DNA of 64,000 nt, from the NCBI GenBank assembly GCA_964221845.1, contig CAXPZW010000032.1, positions 62,001 to 126,000 of the forward strand, written 5' to 3'. The notes under the pieces are model-generated. The model made no database searches, had not been told where the DNA came from, and was given only the letters and a program-made list of their open reading frames with translations. The first letter of the stretch is position 1; every line of letters begins with the position of its first letter. Positions 7,021-16,298 of this stretch are shown in pieces. The translations under genes and the position numbers were made by a program. The DNA is from CAXPZW01 sp964221845 (GTDB lineage: Bacteria > Bacteroidota > Bacteroidia > Flavobacteriales_D > Sanyastnellaceae).

Positions 7021-9717
7021 GTGAACAGCGCCTTGAAATACCTCGCCTCTCTCCTGCTGATGTTTACCACATTCAGCGGCGCGGCCACCCACATTGTTGG
7101 CGGCGAGTTGTATTACGAGTATGTGGGCGAAACCGGCGACATCCCCGCCAACTGGTACCGCGTCACCCTCATTGTGTACCGTGACTGCGGTCCCACCAAC
7201 ACCAACGGTACCGACTTTGACTTTGAGGCCTCCATCGGGGTGTACAACAATGGCAACCTGCAGTTCAACATGTCGCTGCTGTTGGCCGATGCCAACATCA
7301 ACGAGATTCCCGTCGAGCTGGAAAACCCGTGTTTCATCCTTCCCCCAGACGTATGTGTGCAAGAGGCCATCTACAGCCAGATTGTGGAATTGCCACCCAT
7401 GGAAGGTGGTTACGACCTGATCTATCAGCGCTGTTGCCGCAACCCGTCCATTGTCAACTTGCTCAACCCGGAAGACCAAGGCATCACCATGTGGTCGCAC
7501 GTTCCCGGGCCTGAAATCATCGATGAGGACTTCAACAGCAGCGCAGTCTTCAACAACTTCCCACCAGTGGCGCTTTGCCAAAACGCCCAGTTCTGGTTTG
7601 ACCACAGTGCCACCGATCCTGATGGCGATTCACTGGTGTATGAATTCTGCCACCCGCTGCACGGAGCTTCTCCAGACTTGCCTGCGCCTGCTCCTCCGGA
7701 CCCGCCGCCATTTATCGAGGTCCCGTATGCCGCAGGATTCAGCGAGGCCTTCCCCATCACCTCTGACCCCAACTTCACCATCGACCCTGAAACCGGATGG
7801 ATCGAAGGCACCCCAACTGCCATTGGCCAGTACGTCATCGGTGTGTGCGTGAGCGAATACCGGGGCGGCGAACTCATCTGCAAAAACACGCGTGACTTCC
7901 AATTTAACGTCACCCTCTGCGACCCCAACATCATCGCCTCCATCCCCGAACAGGACGACCTGTGCGACGGGCTGGAAGTTACCTTTGAGAACAACTCCAT
8001 CAACGCCACGAGCTTTCAGTGGTACTTCAACGACCCCCTCAACCCCGGCGCGCAGTCCACCGAAGCCAACCCCACCTATAGTTTTGAAGACGCTGGTACT
8101 TACGGCGTCATGCTCATTGCCAACCCCGATTGGCCCTGCGCCGACTCAACCATTGTAGAGTTCACCGTCTGGCCCGAGATGGAACCGGTCATCGAAGACC
8201 CGTTCTGGGAATGCGTAGGCGATCAGGTCCTGTTAGACTGGAACGCCTCGGGCAACTTCCAACCGGGGGTGGAATTCGATTGGGACTTCCCCGCCCTGAC
8301 CACGCCGGGCTCCTCCAACGACGAAGACCCGCAGAACGTCACCTTTGGCTCGGATGGGGATCAAACCGTCCAACTCACCACCACCTACAACGGCTGCGTC
8401 GAAGAAACCGATTACACCTTCAACATCCCTCCGCCTCCGCAGGCGAGTATCATCGACCAGGACACGTATTGCGACGGTTTCACCTACACCTTCGGGAACG
8501 CCAGTACCAACGCAGCGTTCTACGATTGGGATTTCGGAGATCCCGGTTTGATCACCGACGTGTCCACAGACTTTGAGCCCACCTATACCTATCCGGGCGT
8601 GGGGCTGTACACGGTGACCTTGACCGCAGGCGCAGACTTCCATTGCCCTTCGGTAGACCAGGCCGAGTTTGACATTTACACCTTGCTGGACCCGTGGTTC
8701 CCCCTGCCCGACCCGCAGTGTTTTGAAGGGCACAGTTTTGACTTTGCAGCCCAAGGCACCGTCAACCCCGACGCGGTATTCTCGTGGGACTTTGGCGCTA
8801 CGGCCACGCCAAGCACTGGCAACAGCCAAGTGGTAAACGGCGTGACATGGGATGCCGCGGGCAGCTATCCGGTCACCCTTAGCATTGAACAGGACGTCTG
8901 TCTGAAGACGTACACCGACACCATCCTGATCATCCCCAACCCCACTGCGGACTTCAGCATCCTCAGCGAAACGGGATGTGCCCCTTACACCGTCACATTT
9001 ATCAACGAGTCCGAAGTGCAAACCCAGGCCGTGTGGGAATGGGACTTTGGCGACGGCAACACCGCAAATGGGGCCAACCCCATTCATGTGTACGACACGC
9101 CGGGCACTTACACTGTGAGCGTTACCGTGACTACCGCGGTGGGCTGTGAGGACTCCGACACCGCTGTACTGGAAGACTTGATTACGGTCTACCCAGCCCC
9201 TGCAACGGGCTTTGACATTGAACCCGATGTGGTCAACATCTTGGATCCAACGGTCACGGTCACCAGCACCGTTGACGGCAACATCACCTGTGTGTACTTC
9301 ATGGGGGACGGCGGGCAGCTGGAGAGTTGCGACGGGGACTACACCTATTCCCAAGGCGGCATCATGGACGTGGTGCAGTACGTGACCAATGAATGGGGCT
9401 GCGTGTCCTCGGTGCACGGAGAAGTGCTGGTGGAAGGGACGGTCTTCTACGCCCCCAACGCATTTACCCCGAACAACGACGGGGACAACGACGTGTGGCT
9501 GCCCTCGGTCATCGGGGCCGGCGACTACAAGGTGGAGATCTACAACCGCTGGGGAGAAGTCATCTTCCAATCCACCGATCCCACCGAGCCCTGGGTGGGC
9601 GATGTCAAAGGCGGCGACCACTTTGCCCAGGACGGCATATACCTCTACCGCATCTGGTACCGCGACCTGCTAGGCCTGCCACATGCCTTCGAAGGACACA
9701 TTGCGCTGATCCGTTAA
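7021..9717 (+). CDS. Large secreted protein with PKD domains and a CHU_C (type B) T9SS sorting domain
   Basis: I start at GTG 7021, which places a signal peptide (NSALKYLASLLLMFTTFSGAA) directly at the N-terminus; the longer frame to 6949 adds an unlikely leader. The region after it (ATHIVGGELYYEYVG) is the opening seen in many gliding-motility-associated proteins. Several PKD-like beta domains follow, marked by WDFGD or close variants and by YxxPGxYxVxLT strands, for example near 9043-9056 and 9091-9130. The last 90 residues form a CHU_C domain (APNAFTPNNDGDND to FEGHIALIR). It should be exported by T9SS to the cell surface or medium as an adhesin-like protein. No enzyme motif was seen. Confidence 0.88.
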   Translation: MNSALKYLASLLLMFTTFSGAATHIVGGELYYEYVGETGDIPANWYRVTLIVYRDCGPTNTNGTDFDFEASIGVYNNGNLQFNMSLLLADANINEIPVELENPCFILPPDVCVQEAIYSQIVELPPMEGGYDLIYQRCCRNPSIVNLLNPEDQGITMWSHVPGPEIIDEDFNSSAVFNNFPPVALCQNAQFWFDHSATDPDGDSLVYEFCHPLHGASPDLPAPAPPDPPPFIEVPYAAGFSEAFPITSDPNFTIDPETGWIEGTPTAIGQYVIGVCVSEYRGGELICKNTRDFQFNVTLCDPNIIASIPEQDDLCDGLEVTFENNSINATSFQWYFNDPLNPGAQSTEANPTYSFEDAGTYGVMLIANPDWPCADSTIVEFTVWPEMEPVIEDPFWECVGDQVLLDWNASGNFQPGVEFDWDFPALTTPGSSNDEDPQNVTFGSDGDQTVQLTTTYNGCVEETDYTFNIPPPPQASIIDQDTYCDGFTYTFGNASTNAAFYDWDFGDPGLITDVSTDFEPTYTYPGVGLYTVTLTAGADFHCPSVDQAEFDIYTLLDPWFPLPDPQCFEGHSFDFAAQGTVNPDAVFSWDFGATATPSTGNSQVVNGVTWDAAGSYPVTLSIEQDVCLKTYTDTILIIPNPTADFSILSETGCAPYTVTFINESEVQTQAVWEWDFGDGNTANGANPIHVYDTPGTYTVSVTVTTAVGCEDSDTAVLEDLITVYPAPATGFDIEPDVVNILDPTVTVTSTVDGNITCVYFMGDGGQLESCDGDYTYSQGGIMDVVQYVTNEWGCVSSVHGEVLVEGTVFYAPNAFTPNNDGDNDVWLPSVIGAGDYKVEIYNRWGEVIFQSTDPTEPWVGDVKGGDHFAQDGIYLYRIWYRDLLGLPHAFEGHIALIR

Positions 9718-9825
9718 CCAACAGCGCTTTACTCCCTGTACTTCTGACACTTATCTCGAACCAAACCGGGTTTCAGTCGTTTTGTTACATTTACAATTGG
9801 ACGACAATTGCGATAAACCTTAGCC

Positions 9826-10179
9826 ATGTCTGACGAGAAACAATACAGGGAAGACATTTATTCCAGCGCTGTTCGGGCAGGCAAACGGACGTACTTCTTC
9901 GACGTACGTGCCACACGTGGCAACGACCTCTACCTCACCATCACCGAAAGCAAACGCCGTTACCAAGACGACGGCCGCTACACCTACGAGAAGCACAAGC
10001 TGTTTCTGTACAAGGAAGACTTTGAGAAGTTCGCCGAAGGCTTGAACCACGCTGTAGACAAAATCCGAGAACTGCACGCCACCGGCCAGTTCAATGACGA
10101 TTCACACGAGGAGCGCCGCAAAGAAAACACCCCCGCCGAGGAATACACCGACGTCAGCTTCGAAGACCTCGGCGATTGA
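9826..10179 (+). CDS. PUR-family nucleic-acid-binding protein (DUF3276)
   Basis: This 117-residue protein matches the PUR-alpha-like DUF3276 family, common in Bacteroidota and related to Borrelia BpuR. The recognisable core is SSAVRAGKRTYFFDVRATRGNDLYLTITESK followed by YEKHKLFLYKEDFEKFAEGL. PUR repeats bind single-stranded DNA and RNA; the cellular target is not shown by the sequence. The C-terminal 25 residues are acidic and probably disordered. It stands alone, with a weak promoter-like TACATTTA at 9786-9793. Confidence 0.88.
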   Translation: MSDEKQYREDIYSSAVRAGKRTYFFDVRATRGNDLYLTITESKRRYQDDGRYTYEKHKLFLYKEDFEKFAEGLNHAVDKIRELHATGQFNDDSHEERRKENTPAEEYTDVSFEDLGD

Positions 10180-10181
10180 TC

Positions 10182-10724
10182 CTAAAAGGCCATCACCCCG
10201 TGCAGGTGATCGGTCAACTCTTCCACCCACGCCTGCGGCCACGCACTGCCTTGGACCATGGCATCCTCCACGCCCGACAACTTGGGCTTGCGGTAGAACA
10301 CCGAAATCTTCAGGTAATTCAATACGTTGGTCAGCTGGTCTGCTCCACGCAGATTTCCGGCACGCCCTGAGGACACGCCAATCACCCCTGCTTTTTTGAA
10401 GTAAAACGCCGACTGCGGCGAAGCATCTACGAAGGCCTTGAGAATGCCCGGGTAGCTGCCGTTGTATTCGGGCACCACAAACACCAGGCGTTGGGCACGT
10501 ACGATGTACTGCTCCACAAGCGCGTCAAATTCCGGGCTTCCTCCCTCCCAACATGCTGCGGTAAAGTCAGCAGGCAGCGCGTCCATGCGGAGCAATTGTG
10601 CTTGGTAACCGGCTTGGGTGGCGAGTTCGAGGTAGGTTTCGGCCAGCGCTGTACTGGCAGCTCCAGGGCGGTTGGTGGTGGCGACAATGGTGAGCAAATC
10701 AGCGGAAGTGGAAGGAGAACTCAT
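10182..10724 (-). CDS. NAD(P)H-dependent FMN reductase family oxidoreductase
   Basis: The 180-residue product has the flavodoxin-like fold of NADPH-dependent FMN reductases. The phosphate-binding loop is TTNRPGAASTALA (about 15-27), the central signature is PEYNGSYPGILKAFVDA (about 85-101) and the flavin contact is SSGRAGNLRGADQL. Such enzymes reduce flavins or quinone-like acceptors in the cytoplasm. The stop is 2 bases from the stop of the PUR gene (convergent). The exact substrate is unknown. Confidence 0.85.
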   Translation of the reverse strand: MSSPSTSADLLTIVATTNRPGAASTALAETYLELATQAGYQAQLLRMDALPADFTAACWEGGSPEFDALVEQYIVRAQRLVFVVPEYNGSYPGILKAFVDASPQSAFYFKKAGVIGVSSGRAGNLRGADQLTNVLNYLKISVFYRKPKLSGVEDAMVQGSAWPQAWVEELTDHLHGVMAF

Positions 10725-10873
10725 GGACGGTTTTGAGGGCGAAAACTGTGAACAACTTGGGCGTTTCTGCAGGGCTCGGTTCTGCGCGGTTGGACTACTT
10801 TTGAAAGAGAGACTAGGCCGACAGCCATATCGGCCGCAAGATCACCATTTCCCCCGGAGTATTTGCTCGCACT

Positions 10874-11551
10874 ATGAAACTGACATTCTACGGCCACGCC
10901 AGCTTTCTGCTTGAAACACAAGGACAACGCGTGTTGTTCGATCCCTTCATTTCGCCCAACCCCTTGGCCGCGTCCATCGACGTGGACGCCATTGAAACCG
11001 ACCTGATCTTGGTTTCGCACGGCCACCAAGACCACGTGGTGGACGTCGAGTCCATCGCCAAACGTAACGGCTGCAAGGTTATCGCCAATTTTGAAGTGGC
11101 CAGCTGGTTCGGAGAAAAAGGCCTGGAAACCATGCCCATGAACCACGGCGGCACTTGGCACACGCCAGCAGGCGCGGTGAAAATGGTCAACGCCGTGCAC
11201 TCCAGCGTACTGCCCGATGGAACCTTCGGAGGCAACCCCGGCGGATTCGTCATTACCAACGAGGAAGGCTGCGTGTACTACGCCGGCGATACCGCGCTGA
11301 CCATGGACATGAAGCTCATTGGCATGCAGCACAAGGTGGATGTGGCCATCCTGCCCATTGGCGATGTGTTCACCATGGGCATTGACGACGCCATCCTCGC
11401 TGCAGACTTTGTGGGGTGCGACACTGTGATCGGGATGCACTTCAACACCTTCCCTCCCATTGAGGTGGATGCCGAGGCGGCCAAAGCCAAGTTCGCCGAA
11501 GCGGGGAAAACGCTAATTTTAATGGACATCGGTTCCAGCTGGGAACGCTAA
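10874..11551 (+). CDS. UPF0173 metal-dependent hydrolase (metallo-beta-lactamase fold)
   Basis: The zinc-binding HxHxDH motif is seen as SHGHQDHVVD (about residues 49-58), and further ligands are expected in YYAGDTALT (about 135-143) and MHFNTFP (about 190-196). The N-terminus (MKLTFYGHASFLLE) and the 225-residue length match the UPF0173/YtkL family, whose substrate is not established. The stop lies 9 bases before the parA start, so it is probably co-transcribed with the partition genes. Confidence 0.9.
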   Translation: MKLTFYGHASFLLETQGQRVLFDPFISPNPLAASIDVDAIETDLILVSHGHQDHVVDVESIAKRNGCKVIANFEVASWFGEKGLETMPMNHGGTWHTPAGAVKMVNAVHSSVLPDGTFGGNPGGFVITNEEGCVYYAGDTALTMDMKLIGMQHKVDVAILPIGDVFTMGIDDAILAADFVGCDTVIGMHFNTFPPIEVDAEAAKAKFAEAGKTLILMDIGSSWER

Positions 11552-11560
11552 GAGAAGAAG

Positions 11561-12370
11561 ATGGGAAAGATCATCACCATAGCCAATCAGAAAGGAGGTG
11601 TGGGCAAAACCACCACGGCCATCAACCTGGCCGCCTGCTTTGGTGTGTTGGAATACAAAACATTGCTGGTGGACGCCGATCCACAAGCCAACGCCACCTC
11701 AGGCGTGGGGATCGACCCCAAAAACGTGAAGACCGGGGTGTACGAAACCCTGATCAACGACCTGCACCCACGCGACATCATCCGCACCACCGACAGTCCC
11801 AACTTGGACATCCTCTGTTCTCACATTGACTTGGTTGGTGCTGAGATTGAGCTGATCAACCTGCCCAACCGCGAGTACATGATGCGCATGGCCTTAGAAA
11901 AGGTCAAGGACGACTACGACTTCATCGTGGTCGACTGCTCGCCTTCATTGGGCTTGATTACGGTAAATGCGCTGACCGCCTCGGATTCAGTCATTGTCCC
12001 GGTGCAGTGTGAATACTTTGCACTCGAGGGCTTAGGCAAACTGCTGAACACCATCAAGATCGTACAAAGTAAGCTCAACCCAGAACTGAGCATCGAAGGC
12101 ATTTTGCTGACCATGTACGACACCCGCCTCAGATTGGCCAACCAAGTGGTGGAGGAAGTCAAGATACATTTCCAGGACATGGTGTTGGACACCATCATCC
12201 ATCGCAACACCCGTTTGGGTGAGGCGCCATCCTTTGGCGAGACCATTATTATGCACGACGCGTCGTGCAAGGGTTCGGTCAACTACCTCAACCTGGCGCG
12301 TGAGATCCTCCAGCGCAACGACATGACGCGCATGCGCACCGAGGAAAAAACCATCACCCTCAACGACTAA
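11561..12370 (+). CDS. parA: Chromosome-partitioning ATPase ParA (Soj)
   Basis: A deviant Walker A motif, KGGVGKTTT, lies at residues 11-19, with VDADPQAN (switch region) near 41-48 and DFIVVDCSPSLG (Walker B) near 119-130. The length is 269 residues, normal for chromosomal Soj-type ParA. It binds ATP and nonspecific DNA and, with ParB on parS sites, moves origin regions apart. The parB start is 3 bases after its stop. No parS site was found in the window. Confidence 0.97.
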   Translation: MGKIITIANQKGGVGKTTTAINLAACFGVLEYKTLLVDADPQANATSGVGIDPKNVKTGVYETLINDLHPRDIIRTTDSPNLDILCSHIDLVGAEIELINLPNREYMMRMALEKVKDDYDFIVVDCSPSLGLITVNALTASDSVIVPVQCEYFALEGLGKLLNTIKIVQSKLNPELSIEGILLTMYDTRLRLANQVVEEVKIHFQDMVLDTIIHRNTRLGEAPSFGETIIMHDASCKGSVNYLNLAREILQRNDMTRMRTEEKTITLND

Positions 12371-12373
12371 GCC

Positions 12374-13258
12374 ATGGCCAAGCGCAACGCACTCGGACGC
12401 GGCTTGAGCGCCCTGCTCGACAACGCCGAAACCCCAGCTCCGGTAGCCGGTGTTTCACCCGCGGAGTCGTTGGGCAACGTGGCCGGTCCCATTGCCCTGT
12501 TGGCCATCGCTGACATCGAGGCCAACCCGTTCCAACCCCGCACCAAGTTTTATGAAGCCGCCTTGGAGGAGCTCGCACAGAGCATCCGGGAGTTGGGCAT
12601 CATCCAGCCATTGACCGTGCGCAAGCTTTCAGCCAAGCGGTACCAGTTGATCTCTGGCGAACGTCGCTTCCGCGCCAGCCAATTGGCCGGTTTGGAAGAG
12701 GTGCCCGCATACGTGCGCACCGCCGACGACCAAGCCATGCTGGAAATGGCCCTGGTGGAGAACATCCAGCGCGAAAACCTGGATCCCATCGAAATTGCCA
12801 TCTCCTACCAACGCCTGATCGAAGAAATTGGCCTTACCCAAGAAGGACTGAGCGAAAAGGTGGGCAAGAAGCGCAGCACTGTCACCAACTACCTGCGCTT
12901 GTTGAAACTCCCTGGCGAGGTACAAGTGGGCCTGATCGAACGCAAGATCTCCATGGGCCATGCCCGCGCGTTGATTTCCGCTGGCGATGAGGACACCCAA
13001 GTCAAGCTCTTCCGCCAAATCCTGGCCCAAGACTTGTCGGTGCGCAAAACCGAAGAATTGGTCCGCGGCGAGGCGCCAAGCAAGCCCTCCAAGGCTATCC
13101 CTGCCCTTCCCGAAGACGTGGAAGACGCACAAATGGCGCTGCGCGACCGTTATGGAAACAAAGCGTCCATCAAATTCAACAAGGGCAAGGGAAAAATCGA
13201 AATCCCCTTTGCCAGCGAAGCCGAACTGCGGGCGCTGAGCAAACAACTCAAACTGTGA
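12374..13258 (+). CDS. parB: Chromosome-partitioning protein ParB (Spo0J)
   Basis: The N-terminal ParB/Srx domain has NPFQPRTKFYEAALEELAQS (about 43-62) and the CTPase box GERRFRASQLAG (about 95-106). ENIQRENLDPIEIA follows, then a helix-turn-helix (GLSEKVGKKRSTVTNYLRLL, near 158-177), and a C-terminal dimerisation region ends the protein. The length is 294 residues. The N-terminal MAKRNALGRGLSALL is the usual ParA-contacting segment. The stop overlaps the next start as GTGA, so translation of the DUF5683 gene is likely coupled. Confidence 0.97.
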   Translation: MAKRNALGRGLSALLDNAETPAPVAGVSPAESLGNVAGPIALLAIADIEANPFQPRTKFYEAALEELAQSIRELGIIQPLTVRKLSAKRYQLISGERRFRASQLAGLEEVPAYVRTADDQAMLEMALVENIQRENLDPIEIAISYQRLIEEIGLTQEGLSEKVGKKRSTVTNYLRLLKLPGEVQVGLIERKISMGHARALISAGDEDTQVKLFRQILAQDLSVRKTEELVRGEAPSKPSKAIPALPEDVEDAQMALRDRYGNKASIKFNKGKGKIEIPFASEAELRALSKQLKL

Positions 13259-13767
13259 GGACCCTCCTGTTTCTGCTGGCCTTGAGCTGCTCACTTGTTG
13301 CGCACGCCCAGGCCGAACCTGATTCGGTATCCACCCACTCGGTGCGCGGGGCTACGTTGCGCTCTGCTGTACTTCCCGGCTGGGGCCAGATCTACAACAA
13401 AAAGGTGTGGAAAGCCCCCATCATTTGGGGCGGAATGGGCACCTGTGTCTACTTCATCAACGACAACCTCACCCAGGCAAGTCGTTTCAAAACCGCACTG
13501 ATCGCCGAAGCGGACAGCGATCCCACTACCCTGAACACTACCGGCTACTCGCAATCCCAACTGGAAAACCAGCTCGAGACCTATACTCGCTGGCGCGACT
13601 TGGCCTTCATGTCCCTTGGACTGGTTTACCTGCTTAATGTAGTGGATGCGCACGTAGACGCGCACCTGTTCTACTTTGACGTGGGTGACGACTTGACGGT
13701 CTACTGGCATCCTGCCCTCACCCCCGGCAGCCGAGCACCCGGATTGGGTGTATCCTTGACCTTCTGA
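13255..13767 (+). CDS. DUF5683 membrane protein
   Basis: The product has a signal peptide (MRTLLFLLALSCSLVAHAQ), then the motif SAVLPGWGQIYNKKVWKAPIIWGG, which resembles the Pro-Gly-Trp-Gly-Gln turn of DUF5683, and two hydrophobic segments (about 55-72 and 115-132). The GTG start overlaps the parB stop by four bases. This gene regularly sits between parB and dapB in Bacteroidota, but I know of no assigned function. It could be an envelope protein linked with chromosome segregation only by operon position. Confidence 0.8.
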   Translation: MRTLLFLLALSCSLVAHAQAEPDSVSTHSVRGATLRSAVLPGWGQIYNKKVWKAPIIWGGMGTCVYFINDNLTQASRFKTALIAEADSDPTTLNTTGYSQSQLENQLETYTRWRDLAFMSLGLVYLLNVVDAHVDAHLFYFDVGDDLTVYWHPALTPGSRAPGLGVSLTF

Positions 13768-13821
13768 TCCTTACAGGGATTACAGGAGTTTAACCCAAAC
13801 CCAAATTCTTCATAAGCTCTT

Positions 13822-13845
13822 GCCTCTGGGCACAATTCCAGAGGC
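13822..13845. repeat. Perfect 8-bp hairpin upstream of dapB
   Basis: GCCTCTGG (13822-13829) and CCAGAGGC (13838-13845) form a strong stem with an 8-base loop in the 102-base gap before dapB. No T-run follows on either strand, so it is not a standard terminator. A TAAATTTA close to the promoter -7 form lies at 13855-13862. It could be an operator or an RNA processing site. Confidence 0.6.
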
Positions 13846-13869
13846 GGAAAGCCCGTAAATTTACCAGCT

Positions 13870-14574
13870 GTGCAACTCGCCATCATCGGATACGGACGCA
13901 TGGGCCAGGCCATCGAACGCCTGGCCTTGGACGCAGGACACCACGTGGTGCTCCGGGCCAAAACTGCCCCTGCTCCTGAGGAGCTCAAGGGCGCCGATGT
14001 GGCCGTAGAATTCTCCCGCCCAGATGCCGCTGTGGCCAACTTGGACGCCTGCTTCAATGCCGGTGTACCTGTGGTCTCGGGCACCACTGGATGGCTGGAG
14101 CAGTGGGACGCAGTTTTGGCTGCCTGCGCTGCTCAGAATGGCGGCTTTTTCTATTCCAGCAACTATGCGGTTGGGGTAAACATATTTTTCGACCTTGCTA
14201 AACATTTGCAGCAATCCCTTGACCGTCAAAGTGATTACACCGCACGCATCGAGGAAGTGCACCATATACACAAGCTCGACGCCCCCAGCGGCACAGCCAT
14301 CACCTTGGCCGAGGGTGTACTGGCTGCCAACTCCACCAAAACGGCTTGGGAACTGACCTCCAACCCGGCCCCGGAAGTACTCGGCATCACCGCCGAACGC
14401 ACCGGAGAAGTGGTGGGCACCCACCGCCTTGTTTTTGAATCCAACATCGACACCATCACCTTGGAACACCGTGCACTCACCCGCGACGCATTTGCCGCGG
14501 GCGCACTCCGCGCTGCCGCCTTTATGGTGGGCAAAACCGGAACGTATTCCATGGCCGATCTGATAAACCACTGA
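13870..14574 (+). CDS. dapB: 4-hydroxy-tetrahydrodipicolinate reductase
   Basis: This is the second enzyme of the diaminopimelate branch (lysine and peptidoglycan). The dinucleotide loop is IIGYGRMGQAI (residues 5-15), and GTTGW lies at 71-75. The catalytic block HHIHKLDAPSGTA begins at residue 131, with H131/H132 as proton donor region and K135 binding substrate. The 234-residue protein is shorter than the E. coli enzyme but normal for Bacteroidota. GTG at 13870 is the start. lepB follows after 2 bases. Confidence 0.96.
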   Translation: MQLAIIGYGRMGQAIERLALDAGHHVVLRAKTAPAPEELKGADVAVEFSRPDAAVANLDACFNAGVPVVSGTTGWLEQWDAVLAACAAQNGGFFYSSNYAVGVNIFFDLAKHLQQSLDRQSDYTARIEEVHHIHKLDAPSGTAITLAEGVLAANSTKTAWELTSNPAPEVLGITAERTGEVVGTHRLVFESNIDTITLEHRALTRDAFAAGALRAAAFMVGKTGTYSMADLINH

Positions 14575-14576
14575 CC

Positions 14577-16298
14577 ATGCAATTGGGCATTCCCGAAATC
14601 CTGTTCTTGATTCTGCTCCTGGAGCATTTCATCACTCTGCCGAAGATCTTCACCAAAGCCGGCCAAACCGGCTGGCACGGCTATGTGCCTGTGCTGCAGT
14701 GGCTCACTTGGCTCAAAGTCATCCAGCGCCCTTGGTGGTGGGTGTTCTTGCTGATTGTGCCCGGCGTGAACCTGATCATGTTCACCATCCTGCATGTGGA
14801 AACCGCCATTGTGTTTGGCCTGCGTTCCACCAAAGAGCAGTGGTTTGCCGGAGCATTGCCTTGGGCCTTCATGCCCAAACTGGCCTTCAAAGACGAAGTC
14901 ACCTACTTGGGCGCCCGCAACTGGAAAGACACCAAAAAGAGCTTCTGGCGTGAATGGGGCGAGGCCATTGTGTTTGCCGTAGTGGCGGCATCGGTGATCC
15001 GCACCTTCTTCATGGAGGCCTTCACCATCCCCACCCCTTCGATGGAAGGTGAAATGCTGGTGGGCGATTACTTGTTCGTCAGCAAGATGAGCTACGGCGC
15101 CAAGGTGCCACAAACCCCGTTGAGCATTCCTTTCCTGCACAATGCACTGCCTGGATCGTTGACTCCGAGTTACGTGGAATGGTTCAGCTTGCCGCACTAC
15201 CGTTTGCCTGGATTTGGCGATGTAGAGCGCGGCGATGCGGTGGTGTTCAACTTCCCACATGGCGACACTGTACTGGTCAAGCCCACCCTCAGCGGTTACG
15301 ACTACTACCAATACTTGAAGAAGGAAGCCATTTTCGAGGCGGACAACAGCTACGAAACCTACCTCACCAATCCCGAGAAGTACTTGGCCAAAGCGCGCGA
15401 GAACTTCTACGAAAAGAACATCTGTAAGATCTACGCGGCCGAAGAGAAGTCCCGCGGGTACGCCGCAACCTCTGCCATTGAGGGCATTCGCAAGCGTCCC
15501 ATGGACAAGATGGACAACTACGTGAAGCGCTGTGTGGCAGTAGCCGGTGACGAACTTGAAATCATCGATCGGATCATCCACATCAACGGGCAACCGCAAC
15601 AAGCGCCCGAGCAAGTGCAGTTTGGCTACTCGTTCCAAGCCACCATGGGCACCATGGATCGCATTTTGAAGAAGTTCCCGCTCGCCTCTTCGGAGCTCTC
15701 GCCCAACCCGGACCGTGTGCGCATGGAGCTGGGGCAGCTCAAACAACGCGATTCGCAGGCGGCTTCGGATTACTACTCCAAGCAAAAAATCGCCTGGTCG
15801 GTACCGCTGACCGCCGAAGAGGCCCGTGCCATTGAAAAGACCCAAGGCGTGGAGTCCTTTGCCATGGATACCCCTCCTTCCCAGCCGGGACTCATGTTCC
15901 CCTACTCTGATGCGCCGCAATACATCGATTGGACCGTGGACAACTTTGGTCCTGTGAAACTCCCTGCAGCGGGCGAAACGTTGGCCATCACTCCAGAGAA
16001 CATCGACATGTACCGCCGCACCATTGCCGTTTACGAAGGCCATAAGGTGGATGTGCGCGATGGCAAGGTGTTTATCGACGGGCAAGAGGCCACCTCCTAC
16101 ACGTTCACCCAGAACTACTACTGGATGATGGGAGACAACCGCCACCGCTCACTCGACTCGCGCTATTGGGGCTTTGTGCCCGAGACCCACATTGTGGGCA
16201 AGCCGGTATTTACCTGGTTCAGCAAGGAGAACGAAGCCTTCCACGGCGCCGGCCGCAGCGGCGTACGCACCGACCGCATCTTCAAGACTGTGGACTGA
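14577..16298 (+). CDS. lepB: Signal peptidase I (large Bacteroidota form)
   Basis: The protein removes signal peptides at the inner membrane. Three hydrophobic segments precede the catalytic domain (about 5-22, 55-80 and 128-148). The catalytic serine is S155 in TPSMEGEM and the general-base lysine is K317 in VKRCVAVAGDE. The last box, GDNRHRSLDSRYWGFVPE, lies near residue 522. At 573 residues it is much longer than E. coli LepB in the insertion between the Ser and Lys boxes and after Lys, which is usual in this phylum. Its stop overlaps the wbqC-like start (ATGA). Confidence 0.96.
   Translation: MQLGIPEILFLILLLEHFITLPKIFTKAGQTGWHGYVPVLQWLTWLKVIQRPWWWVFLLIVPGVNLIMFTILHVETAIVFGLRSTKEQWFAGALPWAFMPKLAFKDEVTYLGARNWKDTKKSFWREWGEAIVFAVVAASVIRTFFMEAFTIPTPSMEGEMLVGDYLFVSKMSYGAKVPQTPLSIPFLHNALPGSLTPSYVEWFSLPHYRLPGFGDVERGDAVVFNFPHGDTVLVKPTLSGYDYYQYLKKEAIFEADNSYETYLTNPEKYLAKARENFYEKNICKIYAAEEKSRGYAATSAIEGIRKRPMDKMDNYVKRCVAVAGDELEIIDRIIHINGQPQQAPEQVQFGYSFQATMGTMDRILKKFPLASSELSPNPDRVRMELGQLKQRDSQAASDYYSKQKIAWSVPLTAEEARAIEKTQGVESFAMDTPPSQPGLMFPYSDAPQYIDWTVDNFGPVKLPAAGETLAITPENIDMYRRTIAVYEGHKVDVRDGKVFIDGQEATSYTFTQNYYWMMGDNRHRSLDSRYWGFVPETHIVGKPVFTWFSKENEAFHGAGRSGVRTDRIFKTVD

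Noticed and set aside
8233..9621. A 462-residue minus-strand open frame antisense to the PKD/CHU_C protein
   Set aside because: It is a shadow frame opposite a protein with clear secretion domains, with no start context or motif of its own.
14235..16145. A 636-residue minus-strand open frame antisense to lepB and dapB
   Set aside because: It lies opposite two clearly identified genes, and its product is rich in His, Val, Gly and Arg as expected from the reverse frame of high-GC coding DNA. No domain is visible.
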